Under the pieces are notes generated by a model. It saw nothing but the letters and a program-made list of their open reading frames with translations, was not told the DNA's origin and ran no database searches. From the NCBI RefSeq assembly GCF_003574395.1, contig NZ_QMJY01000076.1:1-64000 (forward strand): a DNA stretch of 64,000 bases, written 5' to 3'. This DNA is from Tabrizicola thermarum. Its GTDB lineage: Bacteria > Pseudomonadota > Alphaproteobacteria > Rhodobacterales > Rhodobacteraceae. Position 1 is the stretch's first letter. Each line of letters starts with the position of its first letter. The position numbers and the translations under genes are program-made. Shown piece after piece: positions 42,711-50,557 of this stretch.

Positions 42711-45053
42711 ATGCCCGACTTGCTGATCGAACTCTTTTCCGAGGAAATCCCGGCCCGGATGCAGGGAAAGGCCCGCGAGGACCTGCGGAAGCTGGTGACC
42801 GACGGTCTGGTCGAGGCGGGCCTCACCTATGCCTCGGCGGGGGCCTTTTCCACGCCGCGCCGTCTGGTGCTGTCGGTCGAGGGGCTGACGGCGGAAAGCC
42901 GCCCGGTGCGGGAAGAGCGGAAGGGGCCCTCGGTGTCGGCCCCGGCGCAGGCGATCGAGGGGTTCCTGCGGTCGACGGGCCTGACGCTGGACCAGCTGGA
43001 ACGCCGGGCCGACAGGAAGGGCGAGACCTTCTATGCCGTGGTGGAGCGCCCCGGTCGGGCGGCCTCGGAGATCGTGGCCGAGGTGCTGGAGACCACGATC
43101 CGCACTTTCCCCTGGCCGAAGTCGATGCGCTGGGGCTCGGGCAGCTTGCGCTGGGTGCGGCCGTTGCAGTCGATCCTGTGCATCCTGTCCGATGAGGGCG
43201 GCGCGCATGTGGTGCCCTTGTCGGTGGACGGGATCGAGGCGGGCAACACGACCGAGGGCCACCGTTTCATGGGGATCGGGCGGTTCACCGTGACGGGCTT
43301 CGACGATTATGTGGTGAAGCTGAAGCGCGCGAAAGTGGTGCTGGACAGCGCGGAACGCGAGGCCGCGATCTGGCAGGGCGCGCAGAACCTGGCCTTTGCC
43401 GCCGGGATGGAGGTCGTGCCCGACCCGGGCCTTCTGACCGAGGTCGCGGGGCTGGTGGAATGGCCGGTCCCCCTGATGGGCCGGATTTCCGACGATTTCC
43501 TCGGCCTGCCGCCGGAGGTGTTGCAGACCTCGATGAAGGAGCATCAGAAGTTCTTTTCCGTGAAGAACCCCCGGACGGGCCGGATCGAGGGCTTCGTGAC
43601 CGTCGCAAACATCGAGGCGGCGGATGGTGGCGAGGTGATCCTGAAGGGCAACCAGAAGGTGCTGGCCGCCCGGCTGTCGGATGCGAAATTCTTCTGGGAG
43701 AACGACTTGCGCGTGGCGAAGGCCGGGATGGGTGAGTGGGCCGAGGGGCTGAAGGCCGTGACCTTCCATGCGAAGCTTGGTAGCCAGGCGGAGCGGGTGG
43801 AGCGGATCGCGACGCTCGCGCGCGAGATTGCGCCGCTGGTCGGGGCGGATGCCGATGACGCCGAACGTGCGGCGCGGCTGGCGAAGCTGGACCTGCGGTC
43901 GGCGATGGTGGGCGAGTTCCCGGAATTGCAGGGGGTCATGGGGCGGTATTACGCGCTGGAGGCGTTGCAGGCAAACCCCGCCCCGGACTTGATCCGGGGC
44001 CTCGGGGAGGCAAGCGGAGGCCCCGGGTCAAGCCCGGGGCGGGTATCCGCGATTGCCGACGCCGCGCGCGACCACTGGCGCCCGAAGGGCGAGAGCGACG
44101 CGGTGCCCACTGAGCCGGTCTCGGTTGCCGTGGCGCTGGCCGACAAGATCGACACGCTGACCGGGTTCTGGGCGATCGACGAGAAGCCGACGGGGTCGAA
44201 GGACCCGTTTGCGCTGCGGCGGGCGGCGTTGGGGGTGATCCGGTTGGTGCTGGGGAATGGGGTGCGGATGCACCTTGTGCCAGTTGCTTCGGATCAAATG
44301 GACCTAGCGATTTTCGACGCAATCCAAGGCAAGTTTGCTGTTGGAGAACAACGAGACGCGCTTAAGAGAGCAAGGATGGCACTTGCTCACGCGCACTCAA
44401 CTACAAACCTGAATCGAAACGCGATTGCCACGCTGCAAGCCGAAATCAAGAAGTTGGAAGATGCAGCTGCGAAGGCTGAGCTTGAGAGAGAAGTGGCTAC
44501 AAGGTTTGGGCATCGAGACGACCAAACTTCAGACCTCCTCTCCTTCTTCCACGACCGCCTCAAGGTCTACCTCAGGGACCAGGGCATCCGGCACGACATC
44601 ATCGATGCCTGCCTCGCCATGCCGGGGAATGACGACCTGACGCTGCTGGTGAAGCGAGCCGAGGCGCTGGCGGCGGTGATGAAGACCGAGGACGGGGCGA
44701 ACCTGATCCAGGGCTACAAGCGCGCCGCCAATATCCTGGCGCAGGCCGAGGCGAAGGACGGCGTCGAATACTCCTTTGGTGCGGACCCGAAATTCGCCGA
44801 GACCGACGAGGAACGCGCGTTGTTCGCCGCCCTCGACCGGGCCGAGGCCGAGATCGCCCCCGCAATGCAGGCCGAGGATTTCCCGCGCGCCATGGCCGCG
44901 ATGGCCACCCTCCGCGCGCCCATCGACGCCTTCTTCACCGCCGTCCAGGTGAACAGCGACAACGAGATCATCCGCCGCAACCGGCTGAACCTTCTGCACC
45001 GCATCCGCAAGGTCTGTTCCGGTGTGGCGGACCTCAGCCGGATCGAGGGCTGA
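42711..45053 (+). CDS. glyS: Glycyl-tRNA synthetase beta subunit with two in-frame insertions
   Basis: Beta subunit of the tetrameric glycyl-tRNA synthetase. Core landmarks are LLIELFSEEIPARMQ at the start, FMGIGRFTVTG, VPTEPVSVAVALADKIDTLTGFW, DPFALRRAALGVIRLVL and the C-terminal tRNA-binding part. At 780 residues it exceeds the usual ~690. The excess has two sources: a palindromic repeat encoding about 25 residues (residues 422-445) and a low-GC block (about residues 522-606) placed where E. coli has about 20 linker residues. Both keep the reading frame. The ATG is 9 bases after the methyltransferase stop. Confidence 0.95.
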   Translation: MPDLLIELFSEEIPARMQGKAREDLRKLVTDGLVEAGLTYASAGAFSTPRRLVLSVEGLTAESRPVREERKGPSVSAPAQAIEGFLRSTGLTLDQLERRADRKGETFYAVVERPGRAASEIVAEVLETTIRTFPWPKSMRWGSGSLRWVRPLQSILCILSDEGGAHVVPLSVDGIEAGNTTEGHRFMGIGRFTVTGFDDYVVKLKRAKVVLDSAEREAAIWQGAQNLAFAAGMEVVPDPGLLTEVAGLVEWPVPLMGRISDDFLGLPPEVLQTSMKEHQKFFSVKNPRTGRIEGFVTVANIEAADGGEVILKGNQKVLAARLSDAKFFWENDLRVAKAGMGEWAEGLKAVTFHAKLGSQAERVERIATLAREIAPLVGADADDAERAARLAKLDLRSAMVGEFPELQGVMGRYYALEALQANPAPDLIRGLGEASGGPGSSPGRVSAIADAARDHWRPKGESDAVPTEPVSVAVALADKIDTLTGFWAIDEKPTGSKDPFALRRAALGVIRLVLGNGVRMHLVPVASDQMDLAIFDAIQGKFAVGEQRDALKRARMALAHAHSTTNLNRNAIATLQAEIKKLEDAAAKAELEREVATRFGHRDDQTSDLLSFFHDRLKVYLRDQGIRHDIIDACLAMPGNDDLTLLVKRAEALAAVMKTEDGANLIQGYKRAANILAQAEAKDGVEYSFGADPKFAETDEERALFAALDRAEAEIAPAMQAEDFPRAMAAMATLRAPIDAFFTAVQVNSDNEIIRRNRLNLLHRIRKVCSGVADLSRIEG
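43977..44043. repeat. Nested palindromic element inside glyS
   Basis: Two 27-base arms (43977-44003 and 44017-44043) are inverted copies with two mismatches, around a 13-base loop. Each arm also contains its own hairpin: CCCCGGA/TCCGGGG around CTTGA and CCCCGGG/CCCGGGG around TCAAG. The unit encodes PAPDLIRGLGEASGGPGSSP in frame within GlyS. Palindromes of the CCCCGG-CTTGA-CCGGGG type are known from memory to be dispersed in alphaproteobacteria. Similar in-frame palindromic insertions are documented in Rickettsia. Confidence 0.8.
44276..44530 (+). other. Low-GC in-frame segment of glyS
   Basis: Hand counting bases 44281-44520 gives 123 G+C of 240 (about 51%), against 68% for the line at 44101-44160. 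Codon choice also differs (AGA, TTG, CTT, CAA, GCT frequent). The encoded part is charged and helical (ALKRARMALAHAHSTT, TLQAEIKKLEDAAAKAEL) and could form a short coiled coil. Boundaries are approximate. It looks like a horizontally acquired or recent insertion within glyS. Confidence 0.7.
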
Positions 45054-45092
45054 TACCGCCCAAAGATTCGTCACAGTGCTGACATGTCACGC

Positions 45093-45120
45093 TTGCGCGA
45101 CAGGTCATTCGGGGTATGCT
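45093..45120 (+). promoter_or_regulatory. Candidate promoter of the PPDK-like gene
   Basis: TTGCGC (45093-45098) and TATGCT (45115-45120) with a 16-base spacer. If used, transcription starts near 45127, which would place the ATG at 45084 upstream of the transcript and support the GTG start at 45144. Confidence 0.45.
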
Positions 45121-45143
45121 GCGGCCGAACATCAGGTGCTGCA

Positions 45144-47690
45144 GTGCAGAAACACGACCCCATCGCCGACTTCACGCAGATCTCGCCCTCGGCGCAGATC
45201 GCGGCGGCGTCGCATGGGTGGCGGGCAAAATGCCTGCAACGGCTGGTGCGGCTGGACCTGCCGGTGCCGAAATCCGTGGCGCTGCCCGCCTCGACAGTCC
45301 GGGCCATCGCCGCAGGCCATGCCGTGGACGCGCGCGGCATCCTGGACCATTTCGGCGACGGCCCCCTCATCAGCGTGCGCCCAAGCCCCGCCAACCCGGA
45401 CTGGGGTGGCCCGGCGACGATCCTCAACATCGGGCTGAACGCCAAGCGTCACGCCCGCCTGGCCGAAACCCACGGCGAAGCGGCGGCGGATGCGCTGTAT
45501 CTGCGCTTTGTGCAGGCCTATGCGATCCATGTGGCGCGGCTTGACCCCGAAGTCTTCGACGGGCTGAAGCCGGGGCCGGGCGCGTTGAAGGAGGCGCTGC
45601 GCCAATACGAGGTCGAGACCGACGAGCCCTTCCCGCAGGACGCTGCAAGGCAGCTGTCCGAAGTCCTCCGCAGCATGGCGCGGGCCTGGGAGGGGACATC
45701 GGCCCGCCTGCTCCGCCAGGCCAAGGGTGCGCCCGAAGAGGCGGCGCTGGGGCTGGTCGTGCAGGAGATGGCGCAAGGCATCGGGCAGGGGATTTCAGGC
45801 TCGGGCGTGATCCAGTTCGTCGATCCGGTCACCGGCCAGCCGCAGATCACCGGGCGCTATCTGGGCCAGAGCCAGGGCCGCGATGCGCTGAAGACGACCG
45901 AGGCGCTGTATCTGACACGCGACCCGCGCGGCCCGTCGCTGGAGGACGTGGCGCCCGACGTCTTTGCGACCCTGGTCGAATACGGGGCAATCTGCCGCGC
46001 CCGCCTGCGCGAGGAGATGCAGATCGAATTCACCGTGGAGGACGGCCGCCTGGCCGTGCTGGATGCGGTCAAGGTGCAACGCTCGGCCCGGGCAGGCCTG
46101 CGGATCGCGGTGGCGCTGGCCGAGGACGGGATCATCCGACGCGACGAGGCAGTGCTGCGGGTCGAACCGCGGGCCCTGTCGGAGCTTCTTCACCATCAGG
46201 TGGACCCTCGCGGGGACCGCGACGTGATCGCCCGGGGCATCGCGGCCTCGCCCGGGGCGGCGACGGGGATTCTGGTGTTCTCCTCCTCCGAGGCGCAGGC
46301 CGCAGCGGCGCGGGGCGAGGCCTGCATCCTGGTGCGCCGCGAGACCGCGCCCGAGGACATTCGCGGGATGCATTCGGCCGCAGCGGTGCTGACCGAACGC
46401 GGCGGCATGACCAGCCACGCGGCGGTGATCGCGCGCGGGCTTGGGCTGCCCTGTGTGGTGGGCGCGTCCGAAGTGCGGCTGGATGCCCGCGAAGGAAAGC
46501 TGACCACCGCCGATGGCCGCGTCTTCCGCGCGGGCGATGTGGTGACTCTGGACGGGACCAAGGGCGAGGCGCTGGCAGGTGCGGCGGAAATGCTGCCCCC
46601 TGCGCTGGACGACAGTTTCCGCCGGCTTCTGTCCTGGGCCGACGAGGTGCGCGACATCGGCGTTCGGGCCAATGCCGACACGCCCGCCGACGCCGAAACC
46701 GCGCGGAAGTTCGAGGCCGAGGGGATCGGGCTCTGCCGGACCGAACACATGTTCTTCGACGAGGACCGCCTTGTCGTCATGCGCGAGATGATCTTTGCCG
46801 ACACGCCCGGCGACCGCGCGGCGGCGCTGGCGCGGCTGTTGCCGATGCAGCGGGCGGATTTCGTGCAGCTTTTTGAAATCATGCAGGGATTGCCGGTCTG
46901 CATCCGCCTGTTCGATCCGCCCCTGCACGAATTCCTGCCGTCCGACCGCGAGGGCCTGCGCGGGCTGGCCGAGGCGCTGGACCGGCCCCTGTCCGAAGTC
47001 ACCCGCCGGGCCGAGGCGCTGACCGAGGTGAACCCGATGCTGGGCATGCGCGGGGTGCGGCTGGGCGTCGTGCTGCCGGAAATCTACGACATGCAGGCCC
47101 AGGCGATCTTCGAGGCGACGCTGGAATCCGCCCGCCGCGGTGCCCCCGTGGTGCCCGAGATCATGATCCCCCTCGTCAGCGCCCGGCGCGAGGTGGAGCT
47201 GGTCAAGACCCGCATCGACGCCGTGGCCGCGATGGTCCGCACCAAGGCCGGGGCCGGGTTCGACTACAAGCTGGGCGTGATGGTGGAAACCCCGCGCGCG
47301 GCGCTGCGGGCCGGAGAGATCGCCCAGCACGCGGCCTTCCTGTCCTTCGGCACCAACGACCTGACCCAGATGACCTACGGCCTGTCGCGCGACGACGCGG
47401 GGCGGTTCATGAACACCTATGTCCGGCTGGGTGTCTTCCCCGAGGACCCGTTCCACATCCTGGACATCGACGGGGTGGGCGAACTGCTTCACATCGGGGC
47501 GGAACGCGGCCGCAAGACTCGCAGCGACCTCACGCTTTCGATCTGCGGAGAGCATGGCGGCAACCCGGAATCCATCGACTTCTGCCGCCGCGCCGGGTTC
47601 GACTATGTCTCGTGTTCGCCCTACCGAGTGCCCATGGCCCGGCTTGCGGCGGCGCACCTGGCCCTGGCGGATCGTGGTAAAAACATTTAA
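45144..47690 (+). CDS. Pyruvate, phosphate dikinase-like protein with eroded ATP-binding motifs
   Basis: The 848-residue protein has the phosphohistidine domain (TERGGMTSHAAVIARG, H425), and an intact PEP/pyruvate barrel (RLFDPPLHEFLP, EVNPMLGMRGVRLG, GTNDLTQMTYGLSRDD, ICGEHGG). The N-terminal ATP-grasp part is recognisable (DLPVPKSVALP, LISVRPS, ATILNIGLN) but the first-loop GGKGANL is HGWRAKC and the QTRNGKRT motif is DAVKVQRSA. Thus PEP-histidine chemistry looks kept, while ATP phosphorylation is doubtful. It may be a divergent PPDK, or a PEP-dependent phosphotransfer protein. GTG 45144 is preferred; an ATG at 45084 would add 20 residues. It follows glyS by about 90 bases. Confidence 0.8.
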   Translation: MQKHDPIADFTQISPSAQIAAASHGWRAKCLQRLVRLDLPVPKSVALPASTVRAIAAGHAVDARGILDHFGDGPLISVRPSPANPDWGGPATILNIGLNAKRHARLAETHGEAAADALYLRFVQAYAIHVARLDPEVFDGLKPGPGALKEALRQYEVETDEPFPQDAARQLSEVLRSMARAWEGTSARLLRQAKGAPEEAALGLVVQEMAQGIGQGISGSGVIQFVDPVTGQPQITGRYLGQSQGRDALKTTEALYLTRDPRGPSLEDVAPDVFATLVEYGAICRARLREEMQIEFTVEDGRLAVLDAVKVQRSARAGLRIAVALAEDGIIRRDEAVLRVEPRALSELLHHQVDPRGDRDVIARGIAASPGAATGILVFSSSEAQAAAARGEACILVRRETAPEDIRGMHSAAAVLTERGGMTSHAAVIARGLGLPCVVGASEVRLDAREGKLTTADGRVFRAGDVVTLDGTKGEALAGAAEMLPPALDDSFRRLLSWADEVRDIGVRANADTPADAETARKFEAEGIGLCRTEHMFFDEDRLVVMREMIFADTPGDRAAALARLLPMQRADFVQLFEIMQGLPVCIRLFDPPLHEFLPSDREGLRGLAEALDRPLSEVTRRAEALTEVNPMLGMRGVRLGVVLPEIYDMQAQAIFEATLESARRGAPVVPEIMIPLVSARREVELVKTRIDAVAAMVRTKAGAGFDYKLGVMVETPRAALRAGEIAQHAAFLSFGTNDLTQMTYGLSRDDAGRFMNTYVRLGVFPEDPFHILDIDGVGELLHIGAERGRKTRSDLTLSICGEHGGNPESIDFCRRAGFDYVSCSPYRVPMARLAAAHLALADRGKNI

Positions 47691-47700
47691 AATCAGTTAA
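47687..47700 (+). promoter_or_regulatory. Paired TTAA half-sites before the cell-wall hydrolase gene
   Basis: TTAA (47687-47690) and TTAA (47697-47700) are separated by six bases; CtrA sites have seven (TTAA-N7-TTAAC). The spacing is off by one, so this is weak. The area to 47710 is AT-rich and probably contains the promoter for the hydrolase gene. Confidence 0.25.
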
Positions 47701-47877
47701 TTGCAAGGCTTTCTTCGCGAATTTCCGCCTGTTTTTCGGCGGCATTTCGCTCATGCAGCATTGATTTTCGTTGCAATTCTGCAACAGTGCTGGACCCCCC
47801 GGATCGCTTCGCCTACCCCCCCGGCTGCTTGCCAAGGCGGGGAAACTTCCGCCGGGAAACAATGACGGAAGAGCAGA

Positions 47878-48501
47878 ATGAAACGCAACCTGGCGACTCT
47901 TGCGCTGGTGACGGTCCTTGCGGCCGGCACCGCGACGGCGGATTCCAGCTGGAATACGGGCATGTTCGGGCTGATGGCCAGCCCGGCCTCCTTTGCCCTG
48001 AACCTTCGGCTGCTGCCTGCGCCGGACCTTGACGCGCCGGTGCCCGCCTCGGGGATGACCGAGGGGCTGACCGAGGATTGGCTGATGGCCCAGCCCAAGC
48101 CTACAGGCGACGCCGAATGGCAATGCCTGACCGAGGCGCTGTATTTCGAAGCGCGGGGCGAAAGCCTGGAGGGCCAGATTGCCGTGGCCGAAGTGATCCT
48201 GAACCGGGTCGACAGCCCGCTTTACCCCCGCACGGTCTGCGGCGTGGTCAGGCAGCGCGTGGGCGGTGACTGCCAGTTCTCCTATGTCTGCGCCGGTCGC
48301 AAGAAGATGCGCGAGGCCGACGCCGCCGATCTTGCCGGCCGCATCGCCCGGGCCATGCTGGACGGTGCCCCGCGTGTCCTGACCGCGGGCGCCACGCATT
48401 TCCACACTCGGGGCGTCAAGCCCAGCTGGTCCAGGCGCTTTGCCCGCACGGCGCGGATCGGCGACCATCTGTTCTACCGCCAGCCCGGCGCAAGCGGCTG
48501 A
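47878..48501 (+). CDS. SleB-like cell-wall hydrolase (Hydrolase_2 family)
   Basis: Predicted peptidoglycan-cleaving enzyme exported to the periplasm. The 207-residue precursor has a signal peptide (MKRNLATLALVTVLAAGTATA, about 1-21). The hydrolase domain, about residues 78-205, has the signature CLTEALYFEARGESLEGQIA, VILNRVDSPLYPRTVCGVV, and QFSYVCAGRKK, with the catalytic Glu expected in EARGE. The C-terminal part has GATHFHTRGVKPSWS. The ATG follows GGAAGAGCAGA. It stands alone with its own AT-rich upstream region. Confidence 0.9.
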   Translation: MKRNLATLALVTVLAAGTATADSSWNTGMFGLMASPASFALNLRLLPAPDLDAPVPASGMTEGLTEDWLMAQPKPTGDAEWQCLTEALYFEARGESLEGQIAVAEVILNRVDSPLYPRTVCGVVRQRVGGDCQFSYVCAGRKKMREADAADLAGRIARAMLDGAPRVLTAGATHFHTRGVKPSWSRRFARTARIGDHLFYRQPGASG

Positions 48502-48588
48502 TGTCGCCAATGGCGGCTTCCGTGACGCCTTCTCGCTTGGCCGCCGCGCGCCGCGTGCTATGAGGGGCCGAACGGCGGAGGACCCCAG

Positions 48589-49491
48589 ATGAGCGATATC
48601 GACCTGGCATTCGCCCATCCGGAAGCCCGGGCCGAGGCCTCTGCCGGCGCGGCCATGCGGGACCGGATTTCCTTGCGCGACCATGTGGTCGAAGCCGACA
48701 TCGGCGCCTTCCAGCAAGAGCGCGGCCACAAGCAGCGCCTGCGCTTCAACGTCGTCGTCGAAGTCCGCCCGGTGACCGAGCCGCTGGAGGATGACGTCGA
48801 CCGCATCCTGTCCTACGACCGGATCACCGAAGCCATCGCGGCGGAACTGGCGGCGGAACGGCTGAACCTGCTTGAAACGCTGGCCGAAAGGGTGGCCGAG
48901 CGGATCCTGGCCGAGCCCGCCGCCATGCGGGTCTTCATCCGGATTGAAAAGCTGGATATCGGCCCCTATGCCCTGGGGGTGGAGATCGTGCGGTCCCGCG
49001 CCGAACGCCCGGTGCAGAGGACGGGGGAGGAGGGGCTGGAGGCGGTGCACCCGCTGGTCGTCTTCCTTGACAACGCGACGGTCCGGGCTGCCGATCTGTC
49101 CGCGCGGCTGGATGCGTTGCAGGCCGAGGGGCTGCCGCTGATCCTGACCGTGGGGCCGCCCGACCTGCCGCGTCCGGTGACCGGCCACAAGCCGACCCAG
49201 CGCCGCATCGACCTTCTGGCGATGGAGCAGAACGCCTGGGCGCTCGCCGCGCGGGATGCCCGCTGCGTGGTGGTGGCGACGCGGACCGAGATCGACTGGG
49301 CGATCAAGCGCGGCCAGTCGGTGGTCTGGGCGCCGTCGAAGCTGGTGCTGGATGCGGTGGACGGGCCGAAGGGCAGCGACCCGGTCGGCCTTGCGCTGTG
49401 GCTTGCGGAAACCATGTCGGCCGCGGCGCTGGTCGTTCACGGCGAGGTTGCAGTCCCGGCAGGAAGCCGCGTTCCGGTGCGGCGGGCCTGA
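48589..49491 (+). CDS. folB: Dihydroneopterin aldolase (FolB) with C-terminal extension
   Basis: Folate pathway enzyme that cleaves dihydroneopterin to hydroxymethyl-dihydropterin. The FolB domain spans about residues 25-130 (DRISLRDHVVEADIGAFQQE, LRFNVVVEV, the LSYDRITEAIAAEL segment, LLETLAERVAERIL with the catalytic-type helix, FIRIEKLDI). Usual FolB is about 120 residues; here a 160-residue C-terminal region follows (HPLVVFLDNATVRAADLSARL, KPTQRRIDLLAMEQNAW), not recognised as FolK. Similar extended FolB proteins occur in relatives to my recollection. It leads the folB-folP-glmM cluster. Confidence 0.85.
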   Translation: MSDIDLAFAHPEARAEASAGAAMRDRISLRDHVVEADIGAFQQERGHKQRLRFNVVVEVRPVTEPLEDDVDRILSYDRITEAIAAELAAERLNLLETLAERVAERILAEPAAMRVFIRIEKLDIGPYALGVEIVRSRAERPVQRTGEEGLEAVHPLVVFLDNATVRAADLSARLDALQAEGLPLILTVGPPDLPRPVTGHKPTQRRIDLLAMEQNAWALAARDARCVVVATRTEIDWAIKRGQSVVWAPSKLVLDAVDGPKGSDPVGLALWLAETMSAAALVVHGEVAVPAGSRVPVRRA

Positions 49492-49537
49492 CGCTTCCCC
49501 CTTGAAAACCGGAGGGCGTTCGGCCACTCCGAACCCC

Positions 49538-50557
49538 ATGGACTATTTCCGACCGATTGCGATGACCGATCCGGCGCGGCCACGGGACGCGTTGCCGCTG
49601 GCCGGTGGCTGGTGCTGGTTCGACCGGGTGGAGGTTCTGTCGCGCGCAGCCCCGGCCCGGATCATCGCGGCACATGAAGTGCCCGCGCCGGTCCTGCATA
49701 GGCTGACCGCCGCGCGGCCCGCCTTTGCCGGGCTGACCATGGACCGGCCAAGGCTGATGGGCATCCTGAACGTGACCCCGGACAGCTTTTCCGACGGCGG
49801 CCGCTTCCTTGGCGCCGAAGCCGCCGTGGCGCAGGCAACGGCCATGGCCATGGGCGCCGAGATCATCGACATCGGCGGCGAAAGCACCCGCCCCGGCGCG
49901 GTCGAGGTGCCCGTGGACGAGGAAATCGCCCGCACCGTCCCGGTGATCCGGGCGCTGCGCTCGGGCAGGCTTGCGGCGCCGCTCAGCATCGACACCCGCA
50001 AGGCCCCGGTGGCCCAGGCGGCGCTGGAGGCGGGGGCGACCATCGTCAATGACGTCTCGGCCTTCGACTTCGACCCCGCGCTCGGGCCTCTGGTTGCCCG
50101 CATGGCGGCGCCTGTCATCCTGATGCATGCCCAGGGCGTCCCGGCCACGATGCAGGACAACCCGCTCTATTCCGACGTGCTTCTGGACGTCTACGATGCG
50201 CTGGCCGCGCGGCTGGCCCGGGCCGAGGCCCTGGGCATCGACCGCGCCCGCATCGTGCTTGACCCCGGCATCGGCTTTGGCAAGACGCTGGAGCACAACC
50301 TGTCGCTGATCCGTGGCCTGTCGCTGTTCCACGGTCTCGGCTGTCCGATCCTGCTGGGAACCTCGCGCAAGCGGTTCATCGGCAGCATCGGACAGGCCCC
50401 CGATCCGCAGGACCGCGCGCCCGGCTCGATCGCCACCGCGCTGGCCGGCATCGCGCAGGGGGTGCAGATTGTCCGGGTGCACGACGTGCCCGAAACCCGC
50501 CAGGCCTTGTGGCTGTGGCAGGCGTTGAACACCGATCATCTGGAGACTGACACATGA
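49538..50557 (+). CDS. folP: Dihydropteroate synthase
   Basis: Joins hydroxymethyl-dihydropterin diphosphate and p-aminobenzoate; target of sulfonamides. The 339-residue protein has the two DHPS signatures, [16 protein letters not shown] (about residue 72) and [13 protein letters not shown] (about 110), plus [24 protein letters not shown] and [10 protein letters not shown] 60-residue N-terminal extension precedes the barrel, as often seen in this group. Its ATG is at 49538; an in-frame ATG eight codons later is an alternative. Stop overlaps the glmM start (ATGA). Confidence 0.95.
   Translation: MDYFRPIAMTDPARPRDALPLAGGWCWFDRVEVLSRAAPARIIAAHEVPAPVLHRLTAARPAFAGLTMDRPRLMGILNVTPDSFSDGGRFLGAEAAVAQATAMAMGAEIIDIGGESTRPGAVEVPVDEEIARTVPVIRALRSGRLAAPLSIDTRKAPVAQAALEAGATIVNDVSAFDFDPALGPLVARMAAPVILMHAQGVPATMQDNPLYSDVLLDVYDALAARLARAEALGIDRARIVLDPGIGFGKTLEHNLSLIRGLSLFHGLGCPILLGTSRKRFIGSIGQAPDPQDRAPGSIATALAGIAQGVQIVRVHDVPETRQALWLWQALNTDHLETDT

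Noticed and set aside
44276-44530. Frameshift or pseudogene explanation for the unusual part of glyS
   Set aside because: The reading frame continues without stops into the conserved C-terminal part, and both flanks match GlyS, so it is an in-frame insert and not a broken gene.
45057-45092. Pho-box-like sequence GTCACAGTGCTGACATGTCAC before the PPDK-like gene
   Set aside because: The CTGTCA-like halves are spaced 9 rather than 11 bases apart and no phosphate function is linked to the gene.
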